A DNA stretch of 64,000 nucleotides from Lactobacillus sp. ESL0700 (GCF_029392095.1 NZ_CP113930.1:1054001-1118000); one strand, 5' to 3'; shown: positions 1 to 10,905, counted from the stretch's first letter. Numbers and translations are program-made. The notes: generated by a model not told the origin, from the sequence alone.

Positions 1-664
1 CAATGGTTTCATGATTGCTGCGAATTTCGTCGGCTGACTTATGAGCATAAATAGTTTGGTCTTTAATGATTACGACTTCATCAAGTAGTGATGCAATTTC
101 GTTAACAAAATGGTCTGAAATAAGAATCGTTGCGTTATCGTTTTTCCAAAGAATAATCGAATTGATAATCTTTTTGCGTGCCATTGCGTCGATACCACCA
201 AATGGTTCATCAAGTAAATACAGATCAGCCTTGCGAGCAAAAGTCAGGGCAATAATCAGCTTTTCACGCATTCCTCGTGATAATTGGCTAAGACGCATTT
301 CAAGGTCTAGTTTCATGAATCTGCGCAATTGCTCAAATTCCGACTTATCGAAATCTTGGTAAACAACTTCGTAAAAGTCCACAACAGCCTTGATTTTAGT
401 AGAATCATTAAAACCGGTTAAGCCATCAGTAAATGATAAATGTGCTTTTTTCTCAGCGTCCTTGTCAAAGCCATCAATCTTGACACTGCCACGGTAATTT
501 TTAGCCATCCCACTAATAATCCGCATTAATGTGGTCTTACCTGCCCCATTTTCTCCAAGAAGTGCAACGATTTTACCCGGTTGTAAATCTAAATTGACAT
601 CTTTTAAAATCAGTTTTTGATTTTTCTTGTAGGTTACATCTTTGATTTCAAGTACATTTTCCAT
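1..664 (-). CDS. ABC transporter ATP-binding protein (3' part cut by window edge)
   Basis: The reading frame begins at an ATG at 664 behind an AAGGAG site and runs off the left edge with no stop, so about 221 N-terminal residues are visible. It shows a Walker A (GENGAGKTT), a signature-like LSRGMREK segment, Walker B (LYLLDEPFGGID) and the H-loop (ISDHF), which together define an ABC ATPase. It starts 11 bases after a GntR/YtrA-type regulator on the same strand. That pairing is typical of small exporters of the YtrB/EcsA kind, where the regulator controls its own transporter. The permease should lie beyond the window. The substrate cannot be told from the sequence. Confidence 0.9.
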   Translation of the reverse strand, partial: MENVLEIKDVTYKKNQKLILKDVNLDLQPGKIVALLGENGAGKTTLMRIISGMAKNYRGSVKIDGFDKDAEKKAHLSFTDGLTGFNDSTKIKAVVDFYEVVYQDFDKSEFEQLRRFMKLDLEMRLSQLSRGMREKLIIALTFARKADLYLLDEPFGGIDAMARKKIINSIILWKNDNATILISDHFVNEIASLLDEVVIIKDQTIYAHKSADEIRSNHETI

Positions 665-675
665 TACAAAACTCC

Positions 676-1029
676 TTACTTCAAATAATTCGTTAAAATC
701 GAACTAAGCTGGTCATTTGTGACTCCCAAAGCATTCATGCTCTGCACAAACTTGTCTAACTCACCATTAATCAAATTTTGCTTAGTCTGCGCTAGTAAAT
801 CCGTATCTTCTGTGACGAAATTTCCTTCGCCGCGCTTAGTGTATAAAATTCCTTCATCATTCATCTGTTGCAACGCCCGCTGTACCGTATTTACATTAAC
901 CGTTAACTGCAGGGCCAATTTACGTACCGACGGGATCTTTTCTCCGGGTTGTAATTTGCCAACGACAATTTCACGATAAAGATATTGTTTGATTTGCAGA
1001 TAAATAGGAATATTATCCTTAAATTCCAA
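676..1029 (-). CDS. GntR family transcriptional regulator, YtrA type
   Basis: About 117 residues, the short form of the GntR family: an N-terminal winged helix (IPIYLQIKQYL, then PSVRKLALQL and VNVNTVQRALQQM as the recognition region) and only a short C-terminal dimerisation tail, as in the YtrA subfamily. The frame is open from a GTG at 1050, but a GGAAGGTG ribosome site sits just before a TTG at 1029, and starting there gives the usual YtrA-like N-terminus, so I chose 1029. It is the first gene of an operon with the ABC ATPase downstream and probably autoregulates it. A matching imperfect palindrome lies at 1070-1092. Confidence 0.88.
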   Translation of the reverse strand: MEFKDNIPIYLQIKQYLYREIVVGKLQPGEKIPSVRKLALQLTVNVNTVQRALQQMNDEGILYTKRGEGNFVTEDTDLLAQTKQNLINGELDKFVQSMNALGVTNDQLSSILTNYLK

Positions 1030-1069
1030 AAGTTCACCTTCCGTTCTCACTGTACTATTTTCCTAACAC

Positions 1070-1092
1070 ACTTATATAGTAACCTATTTAGT
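1070..1092. promoter_or_regulatory. Imperfect palindrome upstream of the GntR gene, candidate operator
   Basis: The arms ACTTATATAG and CCTATTTAGT are near-complementary around a TAA centre, about 40 bases before the regulator start. YtrA-type GntR proteins commonly bind such inverted repeats in their own promoter. Assignment as an operator is inference. Confidence 0.4.
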
Positions 1093-1161
1093 GTTTTAAA
1101 GCAATCCTTTTTAAGTTAGTTCCAATGTTCCACAAATGCAATTTTTGTCATTGTGCAAATT

Positions 1162-1207
1162 AAAAAGCTCATTTTAGTTGATATATCAGCTTTAAAATGA
1201 GCTTTTT
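1162..1207. terminator. Rho-independent terminator, probably bidirectional
   Basis: A perfect 15-bp stem (AAAAAGCTCATTTTA paired with its complement) around a 16-base loop, with A and T runs on either side. It lies downstream of pepT on the minus strand and separates it from the GntR operon. The rest of 1093-1334 shows no gene. Confidence 0.8.
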
Positions 1208-1334
1208 AGAAAATTAAGTTATTTGTGCATAACTTTTTAAAAATAAGCAAAAAGAAATTTTACTTAGAGAGACAAGCATTTGTTGTCCTCAAATATTTTT
1301 AATAAAACACTAGATTACTAATGATTTTGTTCCA

Positions 1335-2576
1335 CTACTTATTATTAGTAACGTTCAATTCGGCCATCTTAACCATTACGTCAACGGCTTTGTACATTGA
1401 CTCTAAAACGGTATATTCATAACGGCCGTGCATGTTTTCCTCACCGGCAAACAGATTAGGGCATGGCAGCCCCATGTAAGTTAATTGGGAACCGTCTGTG
1501 CCCCCACGAACTGGGTCTTCATTGATTGTCAAGCCCTCTGCCTTGTATGCATCACGAGCCAAATCAACAATATCCATGTGTTTAGCTAATTCATCAGCCA
1601 TGTTGTAATATTGATCCCACATCTTAAGCTTAATTCGCTCAGTGCCAAACTCGGCGTTCATCTTGTCAACAATCGACTTAACCAAGTTCTTACGTTGTTC
1701 AAGACCATCACGCTCAAAGTCACGGATAATGTAGTCCAAATGTGCATTATCAACGGTACCAGTGAAGTTCATTAAATGATAAAACCCTTGCTTACCATCT
1801 GTTTCTTCTGGCACTTCCATTTGCGGTAATTGATTTTGGAAGTTGATTCCAACTTGAACGGCATTAATCATTTGACCCTTGGCAACTGCTGGATGCACGT
1901 TAACCCCCTGAATATCAAGACTGAACTGTGCTGCCGAGAAAGTTCCCCAATCTAGTTTACCAGGAGCTTCACCATCAACAGTAAAGGCAAAGTCTGCGCC
2001 AAATTCAGCAACATCAAAGTGTTCTGCACCCGTACCAATTTCTTCATCAGGGGTAAAGGCAAGGCGAATTTTACCATGCTTAACTTCAGGATGAGCAAGT
2101 AAGTATTCAGCAAACGTTACTAACTCGGATACACCACACTTGTCATCACCACCAAGCAGCGTATCACCAGATGCCGTAATAATCGTTTGCCCCTGATAGT
2201 TTTTTAAATGCGGAAAAACTTCGGGGTCTAAATAAAATTCAGAATCACCCAATTGAATTTTGGACTTGCCGTCATAATTTTCATGGATTTGCGGCTTAAC
2301 ATTTTCAGAGTTAAAGTCAGCCGTATCACTATGAGCCAAAAAGCCCATTACTGGTACGTCCTCAGTAATATTGGCTGGAATTTCGGCAATCACACAACCA
2401 GACTTTTGGTTATAATGAACGTCACTTAAGCCCAATTCCTTCAGGTCACTCATGATAACTTGCTTTTGAAAGTTTTCCTCTCGCTCTGTCGACGGAAAAC
2501 GGTCAGAATGCTCGTCAGAACGTGAATTAACTTGGACATATTTTAAAAATCTTGGTAACAAATTTGGATATTCCAT
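1335..2576 (-). CDS. pepT: Peptidase T (tripeptide aminopeptidase)
   Basis: 413 residues, the normal length for PepT, an M20-family di-zinc aminopeptidase that removes the N-terminal residue from tripeptides in the cytoplasm. Metal and catalytic motifs are visible: HSDTADF near residue 82, GGDDKCG near residue 143 (bridging Asp), the DEEIGTGA pair of catalytic and metal-binding acids near 177, a metal-binding Asp in FTVDGE near 200, and a C-terminal GGTDGSQ with the dimerisation-domain His in HGRYEY. The start has a clear AAGGAG. It is the usual last step of casein-peptide use in lactobacilli. It stands alone, ending in the terminator at 1162-1207. Confidence 0.96.
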   Translation of the reverse strand: MEYPNLLPRFLKYVQVNSRSDEHSDRFPSTEREENFQKQVIMSDLKELGLSDVHYNQKSGCVIAEIPANITEDVPVMGFLAHSDTADFNSENVKPQIHENYDGKSKIQLGDSEFYLDPEVFPHLKNYQGQTIITASGDTLLGGDDKCGVSELVTFAEYLLAHPEVKHGKIRLAFTPDEEIGTGAEHFDVAEFGADFAFTVDGEAPGKLDWGTFSAAQFSLDIQGVNVHPAVAKGQMINAVQVGINFQNQLPQMEVPEETDGKQGFYHLMNFTGTVDNAHLDYIIRDFERDGLEQRKNLVKSIVDKMNAEFGTERIKLKMWDQYYNMADELAKHMDIVDLARDAYKAEGLTINEDPVRGGTDGSQLTYMGLPCPNLFAGEENMHGRYEYTVLESMYKAVDVMVKMAELNVTNNK

Positions 2577-2590
2577 TTTTTCTCCTTAAA

Positions 2591-3388
2591 TTAAACTAAA
2601 TCTTGAAACGGATTGGTTGAAACCTGAGAAACAGCAACTTCTACCTGCCAGCCTAGCTCAGTATTCCACTTTTGCAGTAAGTCAAAGACCCGATACTTAA
2701 ACAGCTTCTCGGTATAATGCCCGGGATCAACTACCGTTAATCCTGCAGAAATCATATCATGACCGGTATGATAATAAACATCCCCCGTAATAAAAGCGTC
2801 CAGTCCTTCGTCAACTGCACGGCGCCAATACTTACCACCATCACCACAAATAAAGCCAACACTGGAAATTGCTTTTTGATTATCGGCAGTGATTAGCCGC
2901 GCCATCTTGATACCCATCTTCTGCTTAACGTAGTAAGCAAAATCATAGGCAGTCATTTCTTGTAGCAGTTTACCCTTGCGTCCGATTGCAATGCCGTCAT
3001 CGTCCAAGCAAAATGGCTCAACGTCAATCAGTCCTAGTTCTTCTGCCTGCCAATCACTTGAACCATTTTGCGCCTTATCGGAATTAGTGTGGATTGAATA
3101 GACAGTAATGCCATGCGCAATAATCTGACCATACATCGCATTTTGCGGATCAGCAAAATCTAAATTGCGCGCCGGATGAAACATTAATGGATGGTGACTA
3201 ATGATCAAATTAGCACCTTGATTAATCGCTTCTTCAACAACCTGTGGCCGCACATCAAGTGTGGTTAGCACTTTGGTAACTGGCTGCTCCAGCGAGCCAA
3301 TTTGCAGTCCGACAGGGTCACCCTGACTAGCAATTTCTTCGGGAAAATCTTGCCGCAAACGCTTGACTATCTCTTTAACTTTGGTCAT
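2591..3388 (-). CDS. Nif3-like dinuclear metal-binding protein (GTP cyclohydrolase I type 2 homolog)
   Basis: 265 residues of the conserved NIF3/YqfO family. Visible metal ligands are the early SHHPLMFHP segment and the late GDVYYHTGHD and GHYTEK motifs. The family forms hexameric rings with two metals per subunit, and the physiological reaction is unsettled. This is the short form without the internal domain found in Bacillus YqfO. The first 14 bases overlap the end of trmK, a gene order conserved in Firmicutes, which implies translational coupling. The start carries AAGGAGG. Confidence 0.93.
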   Translation of the reverse strand: MTKVKEIVKRLRQDFPEEIASQGDPVGLQIGSLEQPVTKVLTTLDVRPQVVEEAINQGANLIISHHPLMFHPARNLDFADPQNAMYGQIIAHGITVYSIHTNSDKAQNGSSDWQAEELGLIDVEPFCLDDDGIAIGRKGKLLQEMTAYDFAYYVKQKMGIKMARLITADNQKAISSVGFICGDGGKYWRRAVDEGLDAFITGDVYYHTGHDMISAGLTVVDPGHYTEKLFKYRVFDLLQKWNTELGWQVEVAVSQVSTNPFQDLV

Positions 3389-4064
3389 CCAATTCCTCCT
3401 TAATCATTGTAATTTCATGTTCAATTTGCTCAATATGCTCAGTGTCTTTATTTTTGGCCTTGTTGAGATTAACTAGTAAATTCTGGTGGTATGCTAATTG
3501 ACCGCGCCACTTTTGGTAGAAGACCGGATTTTTAGCTTTTAAAATTAATGGGCCAAAGAAAATTTCTGCGTCAGTTAACTTCACTGGGGCTGACACATGA
3601 ACGGCCTTAATTAGCTCATAAGTATGACCAGCTTCTGCAATTAAGTCCTCGGCTTCAATCTGATAACTATGGTCTACCAGCCACTTGCGTACGCCGGGTT
3701 CGCCAACGTTGGGTTCAAGCACTAAGGTTGGAAACTGAAAGTCATTTTGCCAGGCCGTATCAAGGATCTCCGTCATTAATTTACCGCCCATTCCAGCAAT
3801 CACAACCGTATCAATCCGATCTTCATGAGTGATTGTTTCAAGACCGGCACCTAGCCGCACATCAATCTGCTGCTCAAGCCCGGCCTGAGCAATATTCTCT
3901 TGGGCATTGGCCAGTGGACCTTGAGCAATATCACTAGCAATTGCAAAGTCGATTTTGCCAGATTGCACGAGTGCGATTGGCAAGTAAGCGTGGTCGGTGC
4001 CGATGTCAGCTACCCGCGCTCCCTGATCAATCATTTGTGCTAAAGTATTTAACCGTAAATTCAT
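3375..4064 (-). CDS. trmK: tRNA (adenine(22)-N(1))-methyltransferase
   Basis: 229 residues. The N-terminal Rossmann-type methyltransferase has a SAM-binding motif VADIGTDHAYLPIAL near residue 18, followed by IASDIAQGPL, and the catalytic-region VVIAGMGGKLM near residue 90. The C-terminus is a predicted coiled coil rich in Lys, Glu and Asn, as in TrmK. The family methylates N1 of A22 in the D-loop of certain tRNAs. It is coupled to the Nif3-like gene by a 14-base overlap. It starts behind AGAGGA. Confidence 0.93.
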   Translation of the reverse strand: MNLRLNTLAQMIDQGARVADIGTDHAYLPIALVQSGKIDFAIASDIAQGPLANAQENIAQAGLEQQIDVRLGAGLETITHEDRIDTVVIAGMGGKLMTEILDTAWQNDFQFPTLVLEPNVGEPGVRKWLVDHSYQIEAEDLIAEAGHTYELIKAVHVSAPVKLTDAEIFFGPLILKAKNPVFYQKWRGQLAYHQNLLVNLNKAKNKDTEHIEQIEHEITMIKEELDDQS

Positions 4065-4248
4065 TTTTGTTCCTCTGCTCTCTAGGTATCACTCAAATTT
4101 TAACATAATAAAATTAGTAGTTGCAGTCAGTAAAATAAAAATTACTAGCTGTTTATTATTTTTTCTTTTTGACAAGTGAAAATTCACGGCTTTTTCAAGA
4201 AAATGGTTAGTGGTAAGATGATAAAGAAACGAAAAATTAGGAGGATTT

Positions 4249-4689
4249 ATGGATAGAACTGAACGAGTTACGTTAACCAATATGTGCATGATAACTAGCG
4301 GTGACCAAATTTTAGTTTTAAATCGCAATGATCCCACTTGGCCCGGATTAACTTTCCCCGGTGGCCACGTTGAAGCACACGAGTCATTCCACGATTCTAT
4401 TGTTCGCGAGGTTAAAGAGGAAACCAATTTAACAATTAGTCACCCTCGTTTAGCTGGGATTAAACAATTCTACGATGATAACGATCACCGTTACATTGTA
4501 TTTTTCTATATTGCCAATGAATTTACGGGTAAAGTGAAAGCCTCAAATGAAGGTTCTTTAACTTGGATGAGTAAGGATGAACTAATGAGCCACAAGCTTG
4601 CCTATAATTTTGACCGTGATTTGCTCGTTTACTTTAATGAACAGATTTATGAGCATTTGCTTGACGGCAAACGTGACGAATTATTTTAA
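4249..4689 (+). CDS. Nudix hydrolase (MutT/8-oxo-dGTPase-like)
   Basis: 146 residues with one Nudix box: GGHVEAHESFHDSIVREVKEE fits GX5EX7REUXEEXGU except that the last glycine is replaced (EETNLTI). Such proteins hydrolyse nucleoside diphosphates linked to another group, and the closest named relatives are annotated as 8-oxo-dGTP diphosphatases. The substrate is not provable from sequence. It is a single gene on the plus strand with an AGGAGG ribosome site, followed by a shared terminator against rpoD. Confidence 0.88.
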   Translation: MDRTERVTLTNMCMITSGDQILVLNRNDPTWPGLTFPGGHVEAHESFHDSIVREVKEETNLTISHPRLAGIKQFYDDNDHRYIVFFYIANEFTGKVKASNEGSLTWMSKDELMSHKLAYNFDRDLLVYFNEQIYEHLLDGKRDELF

Positions 4690-4691
4690 AT

Positions 4692-4734
4692 AAAAAAAGA
4701 TGATTGTATCGCAATGGATATAATCATCTTTTTT
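4692..4734. terminator. Bidirectional rho-independent terminator between Nudix gene and rpoD
   Basis: AAAAAAGATGATT pairs with AATCATCTTTTTT around a central bulged loop. It lies between two convergent genes, so it can serve both strands. Confidence 0.8.
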
Positions 4735-4739
4735 GGTTA

Positions 4740-5861
4740 TTAATCTAAGAAATCACGTAATTGGTTAGAACGGCTAGGATGACGCAACTTACGTAAAGCC
4801 TTCGCCTCAATCTGCCGAATCCGCTCACGCGTTACGCCAAAGACTTTTCCTACTTCTTCAAGTGTCCGTGTCCGTCCGTCATCAAGACCAAACCGCAAAC
4901 GTAAGACGTTTTCTTCACGATCAGTTAAAGTATCAAGTACTTCTTCCAATTGCTCCTTGAGCATTTCATAAGAAGCATGTTGTTCAGGACTGGTTGCATC
5001 CTTATCCTTAATGAAATCACCTAAGTGTGAGTCGTCTTCTTCACCAATTGGTGTTTCAAGCGACACTGGTTCTTGTGCAATCTTTAAAATATCGCGGACT
5101 TTGCTTGTTGGCATGTCCATTTCAGCACCAATTTCTTCAGGTACTGGCTCACGACCCAAGTCTTGCAACAATTGCCGCTGAATCCGAATTAGCTTATTGA
5201 TGGTTTCAACCATATGAACTGGGATTCTGATTGTCCGGGCTTGATCGGCAATCGCACGCGTAATTGCTTGCCGAATCCACCAAGTGGCATAAGTTGAGAA
5301 CTTAAAACCAAGACTATAGTCAAATTTATCTACAGCCTTCATTAAGCCCATGTTTCCTTCTTGAATGAGGTCAAGGAAGGACATCCCGCGGCCAACGTAG
5401 CGTTTAGCAATGGAAACAACTAACCGCAAATTAGCTTCTGCTAATTCTTGCTTAGCTTCTTCATCGCCCTTTTCAATTCTTTTGGCTAAAGAAATTTCTT
5501 GGTCAGCGTTCAATAGCGGCACCCGACCAATTTCCTTCAAGTACATCCGAACTGGATCGTTCATGCGAACACTTGAAGGAGCTGACATATCTTTTAATTC
5601 AGCTTTTTCAACGTCTTTTTGCTTCTTTAAGGCTAATTTTGATGGTTCGCCTTTTTCGTCAACGATACTGATACCGTTGTCTTCGAATTCTTGCACCAGT
5701 TGGTCAACGGCCTTACCCTGCAGCTTATATGGCTCAATTAACTGCTTAGTAAACTCGTCTTCAGTAATTGCCTTGTCTTTTTTAACTTCCTTGACAATTT
5801 TCTTAACTACCTTATCTAAAGATAGTTCTTCTGTTTTGCTAGTATTTTTCTTTTCTACCAC
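4740..5861 (-). CDS. rpoD: Primary RNA polymerase sigma factor (sigma-70/SigA)
   Basis: 373 residues, typical for SigA in lactobacilli. Domains in order: a divergent N-terminal region 1.1 rich in Lys and Glu, region 1.2 ([15 protein letters not shown], about 103), region 2 with [21 protein letters not shown] and the -10 recognition helix [15 protein letters not shown] (about 160-205), region 3, and region 4 with [25 protein letters not shown] (about 325-350) for -35 binding. It starts with GTG, overlapping the dnaG stop by one base (TAGTG), with a G-rich ribosome site, so it is translationally coupled to dnaG in the classic macromolecular synthesis operon. Confidence 0.98.
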   Translation of the reverse strand: MVEKKNTSKTEELSLDKVVKKIVKEVKKDKAITEDEFTKQLIEPYKLQGKAVDQLVQEFEDNGISIVDEKGEPSKLALKKQKDVEKAELKDMSAPSSVRMNDPVRMYLKEIGRVPLLNADQEISLAKRIEKGDEEAKQELAEANLRLVVSIAKRYVGRGMSFLDLIQEGNMGLMKAVDKFDYSLGFKFSTYATWWIRQAITRAIADQARTIRIPVHMVETINKLIRIQRQLLQDLGREPVPEEIGAEMDMPTSKVRDILKIAQEPVSLETPIGEEDDSHLGDFIKDKDATSPEQHASYEMLKEQLEEVLDTLTDREENVLRLRFGLDDGRTRTLEEVGKVFGVTRERIRQIEAKALRKLRHPSRSNQLRDFLD

Positions 5862-7678
5862 TAAAAAGCCCCCCTTTGACCCTGAATTCTTTTTAACTGC
5901 AAAATTTTCTGAGTGATGGTAATGATTTCAGTCGTATCTGTTTTGCGCTTTGCATCTTGCAACTGATTTTCTAAATCTTTCAGCTGTGCATTGATTTTAC
6001 GCATCTCGATTGCGGCCATCTGCTCTTCAAGTTCGCGGTCAGAAAAATCCTGGGGCATATCTGTCATTTCAGTACTTACTATTATACCTTGAAGTTCGTC
6101 AGGAATAAAATCTAAAAAACTATTTATTTCAGGATTTTCGTGTTCTTCACTAAATTTTAACCATAATTCAGCTAAATCCGCATATTTTTCATCGGGAAAT
6201 AAAAAATTATTTTCAAGTAAAAAATCACGCGCGTGTTCCGAATGCATAAAAAGATATAACAATCGCGTTTGAACCGGATCGATTTTAGCTGTTTGATTAC
6301 CCTCAATAATTGGTGTTGAATCGTCTTCTAAAATGGGATCAACTGGGCCGACATTATTTTTATGTCTTTGCGCTGCGTTATTAATTCGCCGTTGCCGAAG
6401 CAGATTGACCTTGAGTGAATCCTTAGACACATTTTGAGCCTGAGCAATTCGTTCCAAATAAAGGTCCTGCTCAACGGGATTGGACAGCTCCGCGATTTCT
6501 TTAACGGCATCGCTAAGATAAGCGATTTTTTCACGGTCATTAGCTAGATTGTACTTTTGAGCTAATCGCTTTAAGAAAAAGTCGGTTGGCGTTAGCGCAC
6601 CTTTAATTTCATCACGATACTTTTCCACACCGTATTTTTTAACATATTCGTCGGGGTCCAACTTTTCCGGTAAAACAACAATCCCAATATTAAAGCCGCC
6701 AGCCTTATCGAACATCTTAGCTGCTCGTTCTTCAGCGTGAACTCCAGGATCGTCGCCATCATAATTGATAACAATATTTTTTGTGATGCGGCGCAACATG
6801 TACACTTGCTGATCGGTCAAGCTTGTTCCCATCGAGGCAATTCCGGACTTAATTCCGGCTTTATATGCCGCAATTACATCCATGTACCCTTCGTACAAGA
6901 CCAAATGTCCTTCTTCACGAGCTGCCTTTTTAGCTTCCGCAAAGTGAAATAGCAGCTTAGATTTAGTAAAAATCTTCGTTTCGGGACTATTGATATATTT
7001 AGCTTCTGTTTTGTCCGTTGACAAGCGTCTGCCAGAAAAACCAATGACATAGTTACTTTCATTACTTAGCGGGAACATTAATCGATCGCGAAAACGATCA
7101 AAGAGTTCACCATCTTGTGTTTGAACAAATAACCCGCTAGCAGCTAATTCATCATCTGAATAACCATGTCCGCGCAAATATGTCAACAAGAGATTGTTTT
7201 GCTTCGGCGCATAGCCGATTTTGAAGTGAGCAATAATCTCATCATCAAGTTCACGGGATTGAGCATATTCCAATCCGCGTTTACCGGCATTGGTTGAGGT
7301 TAATACTCGCTGATAAAAGTCACAGGCATCCTGATGCATTTTAAGCAATGGATTAGTAGTATGACCTTGTGATTGCCCCGTTTCACCAATATCAATGTGA
7401 GCAAAATCGGCAACTTTACGAACACTTTCTGGAAAAGTTAAATTATCCTTTTCCATCAAGAATTTAAAAACATTGCCACCTTTGCCGCAGCCAAAGCATT
7501 TAAAGAACTGCTTTTCTTCATTAACGGTAAATGACGGCGTTTTTTCTTCATGAAAAGGGCAAAGACCAATGTAGTCTTTGCCTTTCTTTTCAAGTGAGAC
7601 ATACTGGCTGATTACATTGACAATGTTAACATTATTGCGAACTTTAGCAATCGTTTCTTCTGGAATTAAACCAGCCAT
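5861..7678 (-). CDS. dnaG: DNA primase
   Basis: 605 residues. N-terminal zinc-binding domain with [11 protein letters not shown] and CFGCGKGG (about 41-66), a central catalytic core with TOPRIM motifs LVLYEGYMD (about 260) and NYDGDDPG (about 305), and a C-terminal DnaB-helicase-interacting region. It makes RNA primers for lagging-strand replication. It follows glyS by 24 bases and precedes rpoD with a one-base overlap. The same transcript therefore carries translation, replication and transcription genes. Confidence 0.98.
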   Translation of the reverse strand: MAGLIPEETIAKVRNNVNIVNVISQYVSLEKKGKDYIGLCPFHEEKTPSFTVNEEKQFFKCFGCGKGGNVFKFLMEKDNLTFPESVRKVADFAHIDIGETGQSQGHTTNPLLKMHQDACDFYQRVLTSTNAGKRGLEYAQSRELDDEIIAHFKIGYAPKQNNLLLTYLRGHGYSDDELAASGLFVQTQDGELFDRFRDRLMFPLSNESNYVIGFSGRRLSTDKTEAKYINSPETKIFTKSKLLFHFAEAKKAAREEGHLVLYEGYMDVIAAYKAGIKSGIASMGTSLTDQQVYMLRRITKNIVINYDGDDPGVHAEERAAKMFDKAGGFNIGIVVLPEKLDPDEYVKKYGVEKYRDEIKGALTPTDFFLKRLAQKYNLANDREKIAYLSDAVKEIAELSNPVEQDLYLERIAQAQNVSKDSLKVNLLRQRRINNAAQRHKNNVGPVDPILEDDSTPIIEGNQTAKIDPVQTRLLYLFMHSEHARDFLLENNFLFPDEKYADLAELWLKFSEEHENPEINSFLDFIPDELQGIIVSTEMTDMPQDFSDRELEEQMAAIEMRKINAQLKDLENQLQDAKRKTDTTEIITITQKILQLKRIQGQRGAF

Positions 7679-7702
7679 TCATATCACCCATTCTTGATTA
7701 AC

Positions 7703-9769
7703 TTATTTAATAACTAATTTACTCAAATTGCCTAGACGTTCAGCCAAGTCACCAATCGTATTTAATTGTGCTAAGCGGTTGTTCTTAACAGCCTCATCCT
7801 TAGCCATAATCATATTAGTGTCAAAGTAGCGGTCAATAACTGGTTGTAATTTAACAAACCCATCATAAAGTTCAGTTAAATCAGTCAATGACTGCAAGTT
7901 TTGAACACCAGCATAAAGCTCATTTTCAGTTACATCGCTAAACAGATCTGGATTAATCTGAACCTGACCCTTAAATTTAGCCTTTTTCAGAATGTTATTA
8001 ATTCGTGTCAAACTTTCAACAACAGGCTTGAACTGCTCATCATCATGGTGTGATTGCAAAACAGTAGCTGCAGTTAAAATTTGAATTGGATCTTGTTGAC
8101 TAGAAGCAAGAACTGCATCGATAATGTCGTACTTGAACTTATTCTTTTGCAAGTATTGGTTAATCCGATCACGAATGAAGGAAGCAATTTCTTCATCTTG
8201 ACTCTCTGATTTTGGCATTTTTGCAGCAGTTTTACCATCAAGCAAGCTCACGATTTGTGGCAAAACTTGGTTAAACGGTAATGACCATTTTTGGTTAAGC
8301 AAAATGCGGACAATTCCGTAAGCATAACGACGCAAAGCATACGGATCGTTAGATGAAGTTGGAATCATGCCAGCAGCAAAGAAAGTAATGATTGTATCAA
8401 GCTTATCAGCTACTGATAATAGTGCACCAACGGTTGTTTGCGGCAATGTACCTTCTGCAGATAATGGCATGTAGTGTTCCTTAATGGCAACAGCAACATC
8501 CTCGTTTTCGCCAGCAAGGCGAGCATAGTGCATGCCCATCACACCTTGTAATTCCGCAAACTCACCGACCATTTGCGTAACTAGGTCAAATTTATATAAT
8601 TCACTAGCCCGATCAAAGTCAGTTACAGTTAGCTTGTCCAAGTCCCATTTTTCTGCTAAAAAGTCACCGATAATCCGAACACGTTCAGTCTTTTCTGCCA
8701 TTGAACCAATTTTATCGTGGAAGGAAACGTTCTTCAATCTTTGAACAAAATGACTTAGTGGGTACTTACGGTCTTCATCATAGAAGAATTGAGCATCGTC
8801 AAGCCGAGCAACCAATACCTTTTCGTTACCAGAAATAACATTGTCAAGATAGTCTTTGTTACCATTACGAACAGCAATAAAGTGATTAATCAAATTGTCT
8901 TGTTGGTCGTAAACTTCGAAGTAACGTTGGTTATCTTTCATTGAAGTAATCAGAACTTCTTGTGGCATTTGCAAGTATTTTTCATCAAAAGTACCAGCAA
9001 AGACAGTTGGATATTCAACCAAGTTGGTAACTTCTTCAAGCAAGTTCTTATCCAGCTTAATCTTCCAGTTGTTCTTTTCAACCAAAGCATTCATTTGCTG
9101 AACGATCATTTCTTTACGTTCGCCAGCATCAACAATTACAAATTGATCTTTCAATGCGTCTTCATAGTCATCCGCATTAGCAAGGACAACAGAATCACCT
9201 AAGAAGCGATGCCCTTCAGTTTTACGACCAGCAGTAATATCCAAAATTTTAACTGGAATAACATCGCTGCCAAATAATGAAACTAACCAGTGAATTGGCC
9301 GCACGAATTCAAAATCATGCGAATCCCAACGCATTTTAGTTGGGAAGGTCATAGCCTTAATAATGTCGCTCATCCCAAGCAAAATATCGCTGGCTTTTTT
9401 ACCTTCTTGCTTAACATGAACATAAGCATATTCTGTACCCTTAAGTTCCTCAAAGTAAATATCGTCGGTTGTCATGCCTTGACCGCGAGCAAAGCCTTGT
9501 GCTGCCTTGGTCCAATTACCGTCAGCATCCTGAGCAATCTTTTTAGCTGGGCCTTTTTTAATTTCATCAATATCGGCTTGCTTTTCGACTAATTCCTCAA
9601 CAACAATTGTTAGTCTTCGCGGTGTTGAATAAGTCTTAATATCCTTAAATTTCAAGCCGTTTTCTTTTAAAAACTTGCTAGTTCTGTCAGCTAGTTGCTT
9701 CACACTCCGTGAAACCACGTGCGCTGGCATTTCTTCAATTCCAATTTCAAATAAATAATTTTTAGTCAT
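7703..9769 (-). CDS. glyS: Glycyl-tRNA synthetase beta subunit
   Basis: 688 residues from the ATG at 9769 ([16 protein letters not shown] is the conserved beginning). The frame is open 30 bases further, but those codons lie inside the glyQ end and have no ribosome site. GlyS is the large tRNA-binding subunit of the alpha2beta2 bacterial enzyme. It carries an HD-like domain and a C-terminal anticodon-binding domain. It overlaps glyQ by 8 bases, which couples production of the two subunits in equal amounts. Confidence 0.97.
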   Translation of the reverse strand: MTKNYLFEIGIEEMPAHVVSRSVKQLADRTSKFLKENGLKFKDIKTYSTPRRLTIVVEELVEKQADIDEIKKGPAKKIAQDADGNWTKAAQGFARGQGMTTDDIYFEELKGTEYAYVHVKQEGKKASDILLGMSDIIKAMTFPTKMRWDSHDFEFVRPIHWLVSLFGSDVIPVKILDITAGRKTEGHRFLGDSVVLANADDYEDALKDQFVIVDAGERKEMIVQQMNALVEKNNWKIKLDKNLLEEVTNLVEYPTVFAGTFDEKYLQMPQEVLITSMKDNQRYFEVYDQQDNLINHFIAVRNGNKDYLDNVISGNEKVLVARLDDAQFFYDEDRKYPLSHFVQRLKNVSFHDKIGSMAEKTERVRIIGDFLAEKWDLDKLTVTDFDRASELYKFDLVTQMVGEFAELQGVMGMHYARLAGENEDVAVAIKEHYMPLSAEGTLPQTTVGALLSVADKLDTIITFFAAGMIPTSSNDPYALRRYAYGIVRILLNQKWSLPFNQVLPQIVSLLDGKTAAKMPKSESQDEEIASFIRDRINQYLQKNKFKYDIIDAVLASSQQDPIQILTAATVLQSHHDDEQFKPVVESLTRINNILKKAKFKGQVQINPDLFSDVTENELYAGVQNLQSLTDLTELYDGFVKLQPVIDRYFDTNMIMAKDEAVKNNRLAQLNTIGDLAERLGNLSKLVIK

Positions 9770-10679
9770 TTTCAAGCCCCGCCTTCTTGTCTTCTGCATT
9801 CTTTAATAATGGAAAGCCCCGCTTTTCACGTTCTTGAACGAAGCACACAGCTACTTCATGGGCCAAGTTACGGATTCGTGCCAAATAGCCTGCACGTTCA
9901 GTAACTGATACAGCTCCACGTGCATCAAGCAAGTTAAAGGTATGTGAGCACTTCAAAATATAGTCGTAAGCAGGTTGAACCAAGTTTTGACTTAGTAAGC
10001 GCTTAGCCGTCTTTTCATAAACATCAAAGAATTTTAACAAATTCTCTTGGTTAGATTCTTCAAAGGCATACTTAGAATTCTCGTATTCTGCTTCTTTAAA
10101 GATGTCACGGTAAAGTACACCGTTGCCCCACTCTAAGTCAAAAACAGAATTAACATCTTGAATATAAGAAGCTAGACGTTCAACACCATAAGTGATTTCA
10201 CTCATGGTTGGCTTAACATCAAGCTCACCGACAGTTTGGAAGTAAGTAAATTGGCTAACTTCCATTCCGTCAAGCCAAACTTCCCAACCAACACCGGCAC
10301 AACCCATCGACGGATTTTCCCAGTTGTCTTCAACAAACCGAATATCATGTTCTAGCGGATTAATACCTAATACTTGTAAACTATCCAAGTAATATTGTTG
10401 GATATTCTCTGGTGCTGGCTTAATTACTGCTTGAAATTGGTGGTGCTGGAACAAACGGTTAGGGTTGTCACCGTAACGGCCATCTGCTGGTCTTCTTGAC
10501 GGCTCAACGTAACAAGCTGCCCAAGGTTCAGGACCAACTGCCCGTAAAAAGGTATACGGACTCATTGTTCCTGCCCCTTTTTCAACGTCGTATGACGGCA
10601 TAATCATACAACCTTTGGAAGACCAAAATTCTTCCAATTTAAAAATCATTTCTTGAATTGTTAATTTTTTCTTTGCCAT
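9762..10679 (-). CDS. glyQ: Glycyl-tRNA synthetase alpha subunit
   Basis: 305 residues from the ATG at 10679 behind a perfect GGAGGAATTAAT, and it begins with the conserved [27 protein letters not shown] stretch. The class II catalytic motifs include [14 protein letters not shown] (motif 2 region) and [10 protein letters not shown] (motif 3 region). It forms glycyl-adenylate and charges tRNA-Gly with GlyS. First gene of glyQ-glyS-dnaG-rpoD. Transcription is controlled by the T-box leader immediately upstream. Confidence 0.97.
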   Translation of the reverse strand: MAKKKLTIQEMIFKLEEFWSSKGCMIMPSYDVEKGAGTMSPYTFLRAVGPEPWAACYVEPSRRPADGRYGDNPNRLFQHHQFQAVIKPAPENIQQYYLDSLQVLGINPLEHDIRFVEDNWENPSMGCAGVGWEVWLDGMEVSQFTYFQTVGELDVKPTMSEITYGVERLASYIQDVNSVFDLEWGNGVLYRDIFKEAEYENSKYAFEESNQENLLKFFDVYEKTAKRLLSQNLVQPAYDYILKCSHTFNLLDARGAVSVTERAGYLARIRNLAHEVAVCFVQEREKRGFPLLKNAEDKKAGLEND

Positions 10680-10705
10680 ATTAATTCCTCCCTGCATTAG
10701 GCCAT

Positions 10706-10905
10706 AAAAAAAGCCTATGCAAAACTTGCATAGGGACGAGATTTGATCGCGGTTCCACCCTAATTCAGAGAATATCTTCTCTGCTCTTAATTGAATTGGC
10801 TAGAGGTGCCTGTTTCCCAGATGTCCTTACACCAACGACACTCGCTTAACTGGTACTTTTTCTAAATTCCTCATCATTGCCAAAGCACACTGGTATTTTA
10901 CCATA
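10706..10905 (-). promoter_or_regulatory. T-box leader (glycine type) upstream of glyQ
   Basis: On the minus strand the conserved T-box GGGTGGAACCGCG lies at 10748-10760, followed by a terminator hairpin (CTATGCAA arms, 10706-10734) that ends in a T run. At the expected specifier position the leader reads GGC then ACC (10805-10810), which is the NNN-ACC arrangement of T-boxes and a glycine codon. It should sense uncharged tRNA-Gly and antiterminate into glyQS-dnaG-rpoD. A promoter with TAAAAT as -10 lies just before it (near 10893). Confidence 0.92.

Noticed and set aside
4089..4427. 112-codon minus-strand frame over the Nudix gene
   Set aside because: The plus-strand frame encodes a clear Nudix box and has AGGAGG; the opposite frame has neither.
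5410..5916. 168-codon open frame on the plus strand
   Set aside because: It lies fully antisense to rpoD and the dnaG end, has low-complexity Ser/Phe-rich translation and no ribosome site. It is a shadow of the minus-strand coding.
8960..9592. Plus-strand frames antisense to glyS
   Set aside because: Shadows of a conserved synthetase gene with no start signal.
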